DNA of 64,000 bases from Streptomyces sp. 3214.6 (GCF_900129855.1 NZ_LT670819.1:5642001-5706000), one strand, 5' to 3'. Shown: positions 48,833 through 57,817, counted from the stretch's first letter. The notes: generated by a model from the letters alone, not told the origin. Made by a program: numbers and translations.

Positions 48833-50395
48833 ATGACCTCCACGGAGACCTCCACCGACGAGCAGTCGGCCCCTTCCAACCCCGAGAAGACGCCGGGTGA
48901 CCGCCGCCGCTGGTTCGCACTCGCCATCGTGATGACCGCGGCCTTCATGGACCTCGTCGACGTCACGATCGTCAACATCGCCATCCCCTCCATCCAGCAG
49001 GACGCGGGCGCCTCCTGGAGCCAGATCCAGTGGATCACCGCCGGTTATGCCCTCGCCTTCGCCGCGGGACTCATCACCGGCGGCCGGCTCGGCGACATCC
49101 ACGGCCGCAAGCGGCTGTTCCTCGTCGGCATCGGCGGCTTCACCCTCGCCTCCGCGCTGTGCGGCCTCGCCGCGAACCCGGAGATGCTTGTCGCCTCCCG
49201 CATCCTGCAGGGCGGCATGGCGGCCATGATGGTCCCGCAGGTGCTGTCGATCGTGCACGCCACGTTTCCGGCGCACGAGCGCGGGAAGGTGTTCGGGCTC
49301 TTCGGCGCGGTCGTGGGACTGGGGGCCGTCTCGGGACCGCTGCTCGGCGCGCTGCTGACGGAGTGGAACCTGTTCGGTCTCGAGTGGCGGCCGATCTTCC
49401 TCATCAACCTGCCGGTCGGCATCGCCGGACTGATCCTCGGCAGCCGCTTCATCACGGAGTCCAAGGCCCCGAAGGCGCTGAAGCTGGACCTCGTCGGAGT
49501 CGTCCTGGTCGTCGTCGGGCTGCTCATGCTGCTCTACCCGCTCACCCGCGGACGTGAGCTGGGCTGGCCGGTGTGGGGGTATGTGTCGATGGCCGGCTCG
49601 CTCGCGGTCTTCGGGGCGCTCGTCGCCTATGAGCGGCGCAAGGGCGCGCGGGACGGCTCGCCGCTGATCGAGCTCTCCCTCTTCCGGGTGAAGAGCTTCG
49701 CGGCCGGCATCGCCGTGCAGACCGTCTTCGGGATCGGCCTCGGTGTGTTCTTCCTGGTCTGGACGCTGTACATGCAGACCGGCCTGGGCTGGAGCCCGCT
49801 GAAGGCCGGCCTGACCGGGGTGCCGTTCTCGATCGCCGTCTCGCTGGCCGCCGGGCTGTCCGTCCAGCAGTTGGTCCCGCGCTTCGGACGCAAGGTGCTC
49901 CAGACGGGCGCCCTGGCCATGGGCGCCGGTGTGCTCCTGTACATCTGGGAGTCCGAGCGCTACGGCCTCGCCATCGCCCCGTGGCAGATGGCGCTCCCGC
50001 TGGTCGTGATGGGCCTCGGCATGGGCCTGATCGTCGCCCCGCTGACGGACGCGGTGCTGTCGGAGGTGCCGCGCGAGCACGCCGGATCGGCGTCAGGGCT
50101 CATCAACACCGTCCAGCAGATGGGCAACGCGCTCGGCCTCGGCCTCGTCGCGGTCGTCTTCTTCGGTGAGATCGGCGACCGGCTGACGCCGGTCCAGGTG
50201 CGTCCCGCTTTCGTGAACGCCTTCCAGCACGCCCTGGGCTGGGTGGCCCTGGTGATGTTCGCGATCTTCCTGCTGATGTTCGCCCTGCCGAAGCGTCCGG
50301 CACAGCACGTGGAGGGCGCGATCGAGGACGCCTCCCGTGGCGAGGACACCTCCCGTCGCGGGGAGCGCGAGCGGGAGACGGAGCTTGTGGGCTGA
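48833..50395 (+). CDS. DHA2-family MFS exporter
   Basis: A 520-residue, about 14-helix transporter with MTAAFMDLVDVTIVNIAIPSIQQDAG, GGRLGDIHGRKRLFLVG and an antiporter-type motif GAVVGLGAVSGPLLGALLTEW. Drug or metabolite exporter. Divergent from the WYL regulator. ATG 48833 lies only 11 nt after the dyad with no strong ribosome site, so the transcript may be nearly leaderless. Followed by a strong terminator. Confidence 0.94.
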   Translation: MTSTETSTDEQSAPSNPEKTPGDRRRWFALAIVMTAAFMDLVDVTIVNIAIPSIQQDAGASWSQIQWITAGYALAFAAGLITGGRLGDIHGRKRLFLVGIGGFTLASALCGLAANPEMLVASRILQGGMAAMMVPQVLSIVHATFPAHERGKVFGLFGAVVGLGAVSGPLLGALLTEWNLFGLEWRPIFLINLPVGIAGLILGSRFITESKAPKALKLDLVGVVLVVVGLLMLLYPLTRGRELGWPVWGYVSMAGSLAVFGALVAYERRKGARDGSPLIELSLFRVKSFAAGIAVQTVFGIGLGVFFLVWTLYMQTGLGWSPLKAGLTGVPFSIAVSLAAGLSVQQLVPRFGRKVLQTGALAMGAGVLLYIWESERYGLAIAPWQMALPLVVMGLGMGLIVAPLTDAVLSEVPREHAGSASGLINTVQQMGNALGLGLVAVVFFGEIGDRLTPVQVRPAFVNAFQHALGWVALVMFAIFLLMFALPKRPAQHVEGAIEDASRGEDTSRRGERERETELVG

Positions 50396-50416
50396 CCTGA
50401 CCCACGCACTCTCCAG

Positions 50417-50453
50417 GCGAAGGGCCCGGCACCCCAGGTGCGGGGCCCTTCGC
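50417..50453 (+). terminator. Strong hairpin terminator after the MFS gene
   Basis: A 17-bp stem with one mismatch and a 3-nt loop: GCGAAGGGCCCGGCACC (50417-50433) against GGTGCGGGGCCCTTCGC (50437-50453), 21 bp after the stop codon. Confidence 0.88.
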
Positions 50454-50503
50454 CGTGCCGTCTGCCGTCTGCCGTCTGCCGTCTGCCGTCTGCCGCCTGC
50501 CGC
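50454..50503. repeat. 7-bp tandem repeat (TCTGCCG)
   Basis: About seven TCTGCCG/CCTGCCG units between the terminator and the fru promoter. 7 bp is non-triplet; intergenic. Confidence 0.9.
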
Positions 50504-50504
50504 C

Positions 50505-50539
50505 TTGACAGAAGTCCGTTCATGTCCGAATCAGGTCCG
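50505..50539 (+). promoter_or_regulatory. fru operon promoter region with phased GTCCG repeats (FruR site candidate)
   Basis: GTCCG occurs at 50514, 50524 and 50535, that is at 10- and 11-bp steps on one DNA face, two of them as GTCCGAA. A TTGACA at 50505-50510 may be a -35. The cluster is about 95 bp before fruR and fits a DeoR-family operator. Confidence 0.6.
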
Positions 50540-50631
50540 AACCTGTTTACTTTCCAGAAATCCGGGCGTAGCCTCCGTGACGAAACCACAAGTTCGGGCA
50601 TAAATCTGGTGAGGGTCGGAGGCGAACGGAC

Positions 50632-51393
50632 ATGTACGCACCGGAGCGGCAGCAGGAGATCCTGCGGCTCGCCCGTGACGGCGGCCGGGTGGACGTCCTG
50701 TCGCTGGCCGAGGAGTTCCAGGTCACGGCGGAGACGATCCGCCGCGATCTGAAGGCCCTCGACCGTGCGGGCCTGGTGCGTCGCGTGCACGGCGGCGCCA
50801 TACCGGTCGGACGCCTCGACTTCGAGCCGGACCTCGCCGAACGCGAGGGCACCTCCGCCGACGAGAAGGACCGCATCGCCAAGGCGGCCCTCACGGAACT
50901 GCCGTCCGAGGGCACGATGATCCTCGACGCCGGCACCACGGTCGCCCGCCTGGCCGCCGCCCTCCCGCTGGAGGCCGAGCTCACCGTCGTCACGCACAGC
51001 CTGCCCATCGCGGCCCGCCTCGCGGACCACCCGGGCATGCAGCTCCACCTCGTCGGGGGGCGCGTACGGCACCGGACGCGCGCCGCCGTGGACGCCTGGG
51101 CGCTGCGGGCATACGGCGAGATCCGCGCCGACGTCCTGTTCATCGCCGCCAACGGCTTCTCCGCCGAGCACGGGCTGACCACCCCCGACCTAGCCGAGGC
51201 CGCGGTGAAGCGGGCGGCCGTCGCCGCCGCGCGCCGCGTGGTGCTGCTCGCCGACTCCTCCAAGCACGGCCAGGAGCACTTCGCCCGTTTCGGCGACCTG
51301 AGCGACGTGGACCTGCTGATCACCGACAGCGGGCTGAGCCCCGACGACGCGACCGCGATCGAGCGCGGCGGCACGGAAGTAGTACGCGCATGA
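50632..51393 (+). CDS. fruR: DeoR-family regulator of the fructose operon
   Basis: A 253-residue protein: DeoR HTH (RQQEILRLARDGGRVDVLSLAEEFQVTAETIRRDLKALDRAGLVRRVHGGAI) and sugar-phosphate sensor domain (EGTMILDAGTTVARLAAAL, DVLFIAANGFS, VVLLADSSKHGQ). It heads the fruR-fruK-fruA operon; its TGA overlaps the fruK ATG. It is expected to repress the operon until fructose-1-phosphate rises. Confidence 0.95.
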   Translation: MYAPERQQEILRLARDGGRVDVLSLAEEFQVTAETIRRDLKALDRAGLVRRVHGGAIPVGRLDFEPDLAEREGTSADEKDRIAKAALTELPSEGTMILDAGTTVARLAAALPLEAELTVVTHSLPIAARLADHPGMQLHLVGGRVRHRTRAAVDAWALRAYGEIRADVLFIAANGFSAEHGLTTPDLAEAAVKRAAVAAARRVVLLADSSKHGQEHFARFGDLSDVDLLITDSGLSPDDATAIERGGTEVVRA

Positions 51394-52496
51394 GCAGCAC
51401 GAGTGGCACGAGCCCGAGCGGCACCGGCATGAACAACCCGGGCCTGAACAAGGCGGGCCTGAACAAGGCGGGCCTGAGCGACGAGGGTCTGAGCAACCCG
51501 GGCCTGAACAAGGCGGACCGGAGCAACGCGGACCGGAGCCACCCGGGCGTGATCCTCACCGTCACCCCCAACCCGTCCCTCGACCGTACCTACGAGGTCC
51601 CCTCCCTGGACCGCGGCGAAGTCATCCGCGCCACCGGCGAGCGGATGGACCCGGGCGGCAAGGGCGTGAACGTCTCGCGCGCCGTATCCGCTGCCGGACG
51701 GCGCACAGTCGCCGTGCTGCCCCTGGGTGGTGCGCCCGGCGCACTCGTCGCCGACCTCCTCGACGCCCAGGGCATCGAGGTCGCGCCGGTCCCGGTCGCC
51801 GGAGCCACCCGATCCAACATCGCGCTCGCGGAGTCGGACGGCGTCCTGACGAAGATCAACGCGCCCGGGCCCGAGCTGTCCTCCGAGGAACAGGAACTGC
51901 TCCTGGAGACGGTCCGCGAGCAGTCGCGCGACGCCGACTGGATCGCCTGCTGCGGCAGCCTGCCCCGCGGGCTCGCGCCCTCCTGGTACGCCGAGGTGGT
52001 CGCGCGGGCGCACGCCGGTGGTGCGCGCATCGCGCTGGACACCTCGGGGCGCGCGCTCCTCGAAGCGCTGCGCGAGCGGCCCGACGTGGTGAAGCCCAAT
52101 GCCGAGGAGCTCGCGGAAGCCGTCGGCCGCCCCCTGGCGACCGTGGGCGACGCGGTGAAGGCGGCCGAGGAACTGCGCGAGATGGGCGCCCGCGCCGTGC
52201 TCGCGAGCCTGGGCGCCGACGGGCAACTGCTCGTGGAGGACACGGGTACCTGGTTCGCGAGCGCACGCGTCGACGTCGTACGCAGCAACGTGGGAGCGGG
52301 TGACTCCTCCCTCGCCGGTTTCCTGATCGCCGGCGGCAGCGGTCCGGCGGCGCTCGCCTCCGCCGTCGCGCACGGCGCCGCCGCCGTCCAGCTGCCCGGC
52401 AGCGTGATGCCGACCCCGGCCGACCTGGACCCGGCGGCGGTGACGGTCACGGCCGAGGTACCGGTGGACCGCGAACTGAAGGAGCCGGTGTCATGA
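51390..52496 (+). CDS. fruK: 1-phosphofructokinase with repetitive N-terminal extension
   Basis: PfkB-family kinase that converts fructose-1-phosphate to fructose-1,6-bisphosphate. Motifs: ILTVTPNPSLDRTYEV, GERMDPGGKGVNVSRA, KINAPGPELS, CCGSLPRG, and NVGAGDSSLAGF (catalytic Asp in GAGDS). The family normally starts at ILTVTPNP; here 53 residues made of 15-bp units (GLNKA-like) precede it. The ATG at 51390 overlaps the fruR stop; the GTG at 51549 immediately before ILTV, with GGAGC 10 nt upstream, is the alternative start and would restore normal length. Confidence 0.95.
   Translation: MSSTSGTSPSGTGMNNPGLNKAGLNKAGLSDEGLSNPGLNKADRSNADRSHPGVILTVTPNPSLDRTYEVPSLDRGEVIRATGERMDPGGKGVNVSRAVSAAGRRTVAVLPLGGAPGALVADLLDAQGIEVAPVPVAGATRSNIALAESDGVLTKINAPGPELSSEEQELLLETVREQSRDADWIACCGSLPRGLAPSWYAEVVARAHAGGARIALDTSGRALLEALRERPDVVKPNAEELAEAVGRPLATVGDAVKAAEELREMGARAVLASLGADGQLLVEDTGTWFASARVDVVRSNVGAGDSSLAGFLIAGGSGPAALASAVAHGAAAVQLPGSVMPTPADLDPAAVTVTAEVPVDRELKEPVS
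51426..51545. repeat. 15-bp tandem repeat, eight units, at the fruK 5' end
   Basis: Units GGCCTGAACAAGGCG (three exact copies at 51441, 51456 and 51501) and diverged copies run without interruption from 51426 to 51545, encoding MNNPG-LNKAG-LNKAG-type pentapeptides. Confidence 0.93.
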
Positions 52497-52755
52497 CCCG
52501 CTTGACGTCGCCCGAGATGTTCACATCAGCGGCCGGGATGCGGCGAGGCTCCTCGTTACTCGCCGTCCACGACGGGCAGCGGGGCACCCTGAGCCGCCCC
52601 GCTGACCAGGGGACGCAGGCCTCGAACCCGCCTGCGGCCCCCCGGAGGCGGGGTTTCCCCGGCCCCGCCTCCGCCCCCCGCTTCACCTCAGTCCCCGTCC
52701 CCACCCCCGCCCACCACCCCACGCCCCGGGCGATACGCGTGCGAAGGAGCCCGCG
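52497..52755. other. Spacer between fruK and fruA with an uncertain small ORF
   Basis: An ATG at 52493 overlaps the fruK stop and opens an 88-residue frame (MTRLTSPEMFTSAAGMRRG) ending after the fruA start in another frame. Composition is Pro/Arg-rich and I recognise no family; it is probably not a gene. The fruA ribosome site GAAGGAG is at 52742-52748. Confidence 0.45.
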
Positions 52756-54930
52756 ATGAGCGACATGATCACCGCGGACCTGGTCGACCTCGACCTGTCC
52801 GCCTCAACGAAGGAAGCGGCGGCGCGATCCCTCGCCGAGCGCATGGTGTCCCTGGGCCGGGTGACCGACCTGGAGGGCTTCCTCGCCGACGTCGCCGCCC
52901 GCGAGGCCCAGATGCCCACCGGCCTCGACGGCGGCATCGGTATCCCGCACTGCCGCAGCGAACACGTCACCGAGCCGACGCTCGCCTTCGGGCGCAGCGC
53001 CGCCGGCATCGACTTCGGCGCGGCGGACGGCCCCGCCGACCTGATCTTCCTGATCGCCGCCCCGGCCGGCGCGGACGACGCCCACCTGACGATCCTGTCG
53101 TCGCTGGCCCGTCAGCTGATGAACGCCGAGTTCACCGACGCACTGCGCTCGGCCGGCGGCGCGGCCGCCGCGGCGGCGCTCATCCGCGGCGAGGAAGCCC
53201 CGGCGGCATCGGCCGAGGCCGCCTCAGCCCCGGCGTCCGTTCCGGCGGCCGTTCCGGCCTCAGCTCCGGCGTCCGTTCCGGCGGCCGTTCCGGCCTCAGC
53301 TCCGGCGTCCGCGTCCACCTCCGAAGACTCCGTGTCGGCGTCGGCGGCGGCCTCCGCCGACGCCGACACGGCCACCACCACCCAGGGCCAGGGCCAGGCC
53401 CAGGACCCGGCCCCCGCATCCGAGAGCCCCTTCCGGATCGTCGCCGTCACCTCCTGCCCGACCGGCATCGCCCACACCTACATGGCGGCCGAGTCCCTGG
53501 AGAACGCGGGCCGCGACGCGGGCGTCGAGCTGGTCGTCGAGACGCAGGGCTCGGCCGGCTTCACCCGCCTCGACCCGGCCGTCATCGCCGCCGCCGACGG
53601 CGTGATCTTCGCCCACGACGTCCCCGTACGCGACAAGGACCGCTTCGCCGGCAAGCCCACCGTGGACGTCGGCGTGAAGGCGGGCATCAACCGCCCCGCC
53701 GAACTGATCACCGAGGTGCGCGGGAAAGCGGCGCGCGGTGAGGTCAGTGCGGCGGCCAAGGGCGGCACGCCGGTCGAGCGGACCGGCGAGTCCGGCGACA
53801 GCTACGGCACCAAGCTGCGCAAGTGGCTGATGACCGGCGTGAGCTACATGGTCCCGTTCGTCGCCGCGGGCGGTCTGCTGATCGCTCTCGGATTCGCGAT
53901 CGGCGGCTGGCAGATCAACAAGGCGCCCTCGGTCATGGAGCACTTCTCCTGGACCCAGGTCGACAGCTGGGGCGCCCTGCTGTTCCAGATCGGCGGAGTC
54001 GCCTTCGGCTTCCTCATCCCGGTCCTCGCCGGTTACATCGCCTACGGCATGGCCGACCGCCCCGGACTCGTCCCCGGCTTCGTCGGCGGCATGATCGCCT
54101 CCAACATCGCCGCCGGCTTCCTCGGCGGTCTGGCCGCCGGTCTGCTGGCGGGCGGCACCGTCCTCGCGATCCAGCGGATCAAGATCCCGCCGGTGCTGCG
54201 CGGCATCATGCCGGTCGTGGTGATCCCGCTGATCTCCTCGCTGGTCGTCGGCTTCCTGATGTTCGTCGTGATCGGCAAGCCCATCGCCGAGGCCCAGAAG
54301 GGCATGACGGACTGGCTGTCGGGCCTCTCCGGCACCAACGCCATCCTGCTCGGCGTCCTGCTCGGCCTGATGATGTGCTTCGACCTCGGCGGCCCCGTCA
54401 ACAAGGTCGCGTACGCCTTCGCCACGGCCGGTATCGCCGTCCAGGACCCCAGCGACTCCGCGATGAAGGTCATGGCCGCCGTGATGGCCGCGGGCATGGT
54501 CCCGCCGCTGGGCATGGCACTCGCGACGACCGTCCGCAAGAAGCTCTTCACCCCGACCGAGCGCGAGAACGGCAAGGCCGCCTGGGTCCTGGGCGCCTCC
54601 TTCATCTCCGAGGGCGCGATCCCGTTCGCCGCGGGCGACCCGCTGCGCGTCATCCCGGCCTCGATGGCGGGCGGCGCGGTCACCGGCGCCCTTTCGATGG
54701 CGTTCGGCGCCACGCTCCGCGCTCCGCACGGCGGCGTCTTCGTGATCCCGCTGATCGGCAACGCCTTCCTCTACCTGGTCGCCATCGCGGCGGGCGTGTG
54801 CGTGACGACGGCCGTGGTCGTCGTCCTCAAGGGGCTGCGCAAGCCGGCCCCCGGGGCCGCCGAACCCGGGACGACGGAGGAGACCGCGACCGCCACAGCG
54901 GCGGAGACGAAGCAGCCGGTGGCCGCGTAA
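52756..54930 (+). CDS. fruA: Fructose-specific PTS permease, EIIABC fusion
   Basis: A 724-residue fusion: EIIA (1-145) with phospho-acceptor His65 in GIGIPHCRSEH; a repetitive Ala/Pro/Ser linker (about 150-222); EIIB (about 224-325) with phospho-Cys234 in VTSCPTGIAHTYMAAE; EIIC (about 355-690), about 10 transmembrane helices starting LRKWLMTGVSYMVPFVAAGG and including FDLGGPVNKVAYAF. It imports fructose as fructose-1-phosphate, the FruK substrate. Last gene of the operon, followed by a perfect 13-bp terminator. Confidence 0.97.
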   Translation: MSDMITADLVDLDLSASTKEAAARSLAERMVSLGRVTDLEGFLADVAAREAQMPTGLDGGIGIPHCRSEHVTEPTLAFGRSAAGIDFGAADGPADLIFLIAAPAGADDAHLTILSSLARQLMNAEFTDALRSAGGAAAAAALIRGEEAPAASAEAASAPASVPAAVPASAPASVPAAVPASAPASASTSEDSVSASAAASADADTATTTQGQGQAQDPAPASESPFRIVAVTSCPTGIAHTYMAAESLENAGRDAGVELVVETQGSAGFTRLDPAVIAAADGVIFAHDVPVRDKDRFAGKPTVDVGVKAGINRPAELITEVRGKAARGEVSAAAKGGTPVERTGESGDSYGTKLRKWLMTGVSYMVPFVAAGGLLIALGFAIGGWQINKAPSVMEHFSWTQVDSWGALLFQIGGVAFGFLIPVLAGYIAYGMADRPGLVPGFVGGMIASNIAAGFLGGLAAGLLAGGTVLAIQRIKIPPVLRGIMPVVVIPLISSLVVGFLMFVVIGKPIAEAQKGMTDWLSGLSGTNAILLGVLLGLMMCFDLGGPVNKVAYAFATAGIAVQDPSDSAMKVMAAVMAAGMVPPLGMALATTVRKKLFTPTERENGKAAWVLGASFISEGAIPFAAGDPLRVIPASMAGGAVTGALSMAFGATLRAPHGGVFVIPLIGNAFLYLVAIAAGVCVTTAVVVVLKGLRKPAPGAAEPGTTEETATATAAETKQPVAA
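53221..53310. repeat. 36-bp tandem repeat in the FruA A-B linker
   Basis: Two nearly identical 36-bp units (53221-53256, 53257-53292) and a half unit encode ASAPASVPAAVP repeats between EIIA and EIIB. Confidence 0.92.
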
Positions 54931-55034
54931 GGGGCTCGGTGCTCGGCGTCGCTCTCCATGGCTGTCTGCGGTGATCCGTAACTCTGTGCACTGAAAAGGC
55001 CTTTAGCGCGATGTGCGTGGCCTGCGAGATACGT

Positions 55035-55064
55035 CACGGTCCGGGACCAACGTCCCGGACCGTG
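55035..55064 (+). terminator. Perfect terminator hairpin after fruA
   Basis: CACGGTCCGGGAC (55035-55047) and GTCCCGGACCGTG (55052-55064): 13-bp perfect stem, CAAC loop. It is 105 bp after fruA and 17 bp before the next ATG. Confidence 0.9.
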
Positions 55065-55080
55065 GTGTGTACTGGGCGGT

Positions 55081-55344
55081 ATGCCTGTGCATTTCACGCC
55101 CACTCAGCTGACGGCCCTGACCGTCCTCGCCGTGGCGTCCGTCGCCTGGCTGCTCGTCCTGACCCGGATCCTGCGCCGTATCCGCTCCGGTGCCGGCAAC
55201 CGTCCGGCGCTCCCCACCCGCCCTGACCTGCCGGCCCTCCCGGGCCAACGGCAGACCGGCCCCCACCTGGAAAGCGTCGAACTGACCCCCGCGGAGCGGG
55301 ACGCCTTCGCGGGCCTCGTACAGCGACTCGACGGCGGCCGCTGA
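55081..55344 (+). CDS. Small single-span membrane protein, hypothetical
   Basis: An 87-residue protein with one transmembrane helix (LTALTVLAVASVAWLLVLTRIL) and a cytoplasmic Pro-rich tail ending LESVELTPAERDAFAGLVQRLDGG. I recognise no named family, but composition and codon bias look coding. The preceding terminator separates it from the fru operon. It converges with the DUF6227 gene. Confidence 0.7.
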   Translation: MPVHFTPTQLTALTVLAVASVAWLLVLTRILRRIRSGAGNRPALPTRPDLPALPGQRQTGPHLESVELTPAERDAFAGLVQRLDGGR

Positions 55345-55430
55345 CGCCCACACGCGTCCACACCGCTCAGGCGACCTGCCCCAGCCCAGACGACCCGCCC
55401 ACCCCGCTGAGGCGATCCGCCCGCCCCTGC

Positions 55431-56177
55431 TCAGGAGACCTGTGCCGCCCGGCGTTCCATCGCGTCCCGGGCCGCCGTCTCGGACGGATACACCTCGCAC
55501 ATGTGCCGCCCGTCGGGCGTCGCCGTGTGCTCGACCTCCCACAGGGAGATCTCCCGGCCGTCGCGCAGCAGGAACGCATGCTCGTAGAGCGAGTAGCCCA
55601 GGCCGATACGACCCGCCCGGCAGGGGCGCCCGAAGGCCTGGGTGATCTGGTGCGCGAACGCCGACGTCAGCAGCGCGGCCGTGTCCGTGCCGGGCCGGTC
55701 AGGGTTCTCCGCGCGGCGCAACAGCCGGCGCGCATGATCCGCCGAGTCGTCCGGCACATACACATGCCGGGGTGCGCTGACCGGCGCCAGCTGCACCAGT
55801 ACCGGCAGCTCGAAGTCCGGCGCGTCCGCCGGCAGCGGCAGCCGGGCCGTGGCGGTGCCCAGCTCCTCCTCGTCGACATACACCTCGTGCTGCGGCTCGC
55901 TGCCCGGCGCGGTGTTGTGCACGAGCTCCCACAGCGTGAGCGCGCAGCCGTCGGCCAGCAGCCAGGTGTGCCGGTACGTCTCCCGGTGCAGACCCGCGCT
56001 GTGGTGCGCGGAGTGCAGCGAGCTGTCGTGAGCCAGGGCGCAGTCGAGCCGCCGCAGGGCTTCGTCGGGCAGCTCGAACGAGTTCAGGGCGCGACCGAGC
56101 AGTCGCGCGAGGTGCTCCTCCGGAGACTCGGGCGACTCGGCTGGTTCGTACGCTGTTGTCTCGTACGGAACGCTCAA
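55431..56177 (-). CDS. DUF6227 family protein
   Basis: A 248-residue soluble protein with two similar halves: HRETYRHTWLLADGCALTLWELVHNT, then YSLYEHAFLLRDGREISLWEVEHTATPDGRHMCEVYPSE. The LxLWExxH motif occurs twice, suggesting an internal duplication. The family (DUF6227, as far as I recognise it) is actinomycete-specific with unknown role. Monocistronic. Confidence 0.8.
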   Translation of the reverse strand: MSVPYETTAYEPAESPESPEEHLARLLGRALNSFELPDEALRRLDCALAHDSSLHSAHHSAGLHRETYRHTWLLADGCALTLWELVHNTAPGSEPQHEVYVDEEELGTATARLPLPADAPDFELPVLVQLAPVSAPRHVYVPDDSADHARRLLRRAENPDRPGTDTAALLTSAFAHQITQAFGRPCRAGRIGLGYSLYEHAFLLRDGREISLWEVEHTATPDGRHMCEVYPSETAARDAMERRAAQVS

Positions 56178-56283
56178 GGTTTCTCCCGGCGTTGCTGCAT
56201 GTCACCTTGTGGGTGCATACCGTAGCCCCTCGGTCGGACATCATGTCCGGGAACCGAGAAAACGTACGCCGGGAAAACGCGGA

Positions 56284-56310
56284 GGCCGCGCGAAAAGTTC
56301 CCGCGCGGCC
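56284..56310 (-). terminator. Terminator hairpin after the L,D-transpeptidase gene
   Basis: GGCCGCGCG (56284-56292) pairs with CGCGCGGCC (56302-56310), 9-bp perfect stem, AAAAGTTCC loop; downstream of the stop at 56373 on the minus strand. Confidence 0.75.
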
Positions 56311-56372
56311 CGGCGACCTGACAGAAACCGCCGGTCAGACGGCGTTCCCGGCGATCTCCGCCCACCAGGAGC

Positions 56373-57629
56373 TCAGCCCGCGCTCCCGGCGCTGCCCGCG
56401 CTCCCCGCCGTCCACTCGGCCCACGACATGTTCCAGCCGTTCAGCCCGTTGTCCGGGGCCACCGTCTTGTCCGGGGAGTTCTTGACGATCACGACATCGC
56501 CGATCAGCGAGTTGTCGTAGAACCACTTGGCGGGCGTGTCGCCCTGCGCGCCCCGCACGTCCGCGAGCCCGACGCAGCCGTGGCTGGTGCCGGTGCGACC
56601 GAAGGGCGGATTGCCCTTGTTGTACCAGTAGTTGCCGTGGATGAACGTGCCGGACGTCGTCAGACGCATCGCGTGCGGCACGTCCGGGATGTCATACTCG
56701 CCGCCCAAGTTGACCGTCCGGCTGTTCATGCGGGTCTGCGTGAACTTCTCGGAGATCACCATCTGCCCGTTGTACGTGGTGTGCTCCGGGCTGCCCGACG
56801 AGATCGGAATCGTCTTCAGGGTCTGCCCGTCCCGCACCACGGTCATGGTCTGCGTGTTCACGTCGACCGTGGACACCTGGGAGCGCCCGACGGTGAACGT
56901 GACCGTCTTCTTCTGCACCCCGAAGACACCGTTCGCGCCCTCGACGCCATCCAGGTCGATCTTCATCGTGACCTTGGAGCCGGCCTTCCAGTACTCCTCG
57001 GGCCGGAAGTCGAGCCGCTGCGCCCCGAACCAGTGCCCCACCACCTGCTGACCGCTGCTGGAGGTGACCGTGATGTGCGACTGCACGGCCTTCTTGTCGC
57101 CGATGGCCTTGTCGAAGGTGAACGACACCGGCATCCCCACGCCGACCGTCGTGCCGTTGTCCGGCGTGTACGTCCCGATGAAGCTCTTGGCCGAAGTGAC
57201 CGTGGTGAAGATGGAGTTGGCGGCGGCGGTCTTGCCGCTCGCGTCCTTCGCGATCGCCGATATCTGGTACTTCGTCCCGCGCTCCAACTGCTCCTTCGGC
57301 TTCCAGCTGCTGCCGTCGGCCGACAGGGAGCCCTCGACGGCCTGTCCCGACCCGGCCACCGTCATCTTCACCTCGGTGAGCCGGCCGTCGCTCACCTTCA
57401 CGCCGGTCGCGTTGATCGACGCGCCCGTCGAGCCGTCCTGCGCCGAGATGACGATCTTCGCCGTGGACGTCTTGGTGGAGCTCTTGCCGTCCTTGCCGCC
57501 GTCGTCCTTGGCGGTGGCGCTGCCCCCGCAGGCGGTCAGGGTCAGGGCGCCGACCACCAGGACGGCACAGGCTCCCAGTACGCGCCGCGCTGCTTTGTCC
57601 GCCGTCGTCACGGGCTGCTCCAGCTTCAT
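56373..57629 (-). CDS. L,D-transpeptidase lipoprotein (Ig-like domains plus YkuD)
   Basis: A 418-residue lipoprotein: lipobox LTAC (Cys34), two Ig-like domains (about 60-250) and a YkuD catalytic domain (about 255-390) with HGNYWYNKGNPPFGRTGTSHGCVGL, catalytic Cys352. It makes 3-3 cross-links in peptidoglycan outside the membrane. The C-terminal NMSWAEWTAGSAGSAG tail has a short GSA repeat. ATG 57629; a GTACGTGGA repeat lies just upstream (57653-57680). Confidence 0.95.
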   Translation of the reverse strand: MKLEQPVTTADKAARRVLGACAVLVVGALTLTACGGSATAKDDGGKDGKSSTKTSTAKIVISAQDGSTGASINATGVKVSDGRLTEVKMTVAGSGQAVEGSLSADGSSWKPKEQLERGTKYQISAIAKDASGKTAAANSIFTTVTSAKSFIGTYTPDNGTTVGVGMPVSFTFDKAIGDKKAVQSHITVTSSSGQQVVGHWFGAQRLDFRPEEYWKAGSKVTMKIDLDGVEGANGVFGVQKKTVTFTVGRSQVSTVDVNTQTMTVVRDGQTLKTIPISSGSPEHTTYNGQMVISEKFTQTRMNSRTVNLGGEYDIPDVPHAMRLTTSGTFIHGNYWYNKGNPPFGRTGTSHGCVGLADVRGAQGDTPAKWFYDNSLIGDVVIVKNSPDKTVAPDNGLNGWNMSWAEWTAGSAGSAGSAG

Positions 57630-57817
57630 GTGAGGTGAGTGATCCGCTCCGGTACGTGGAGTACGTGGAGTACGTGGACAAGGAGGGACCCGACCGCCCG
57701 TGAGGTTCCCCTCCACTGGCCCTTGGCACCATCACGTGACAGAACCGGGACAATCCCCCTTCCCGCCCGCCTTCCTGCCCCCTTCGCGAGTCGGAGTCGC
57801 CCCGGACCCGCCGCACG

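Noticed and set aside
52493..52759. Small ORF overlapping the fruK stop and ending past the fruA start
   Set aside because: The ATGA overlap looks tempting, but the product is low-complexity and out of frame with fruA, and fruA has its own good ribosome site.
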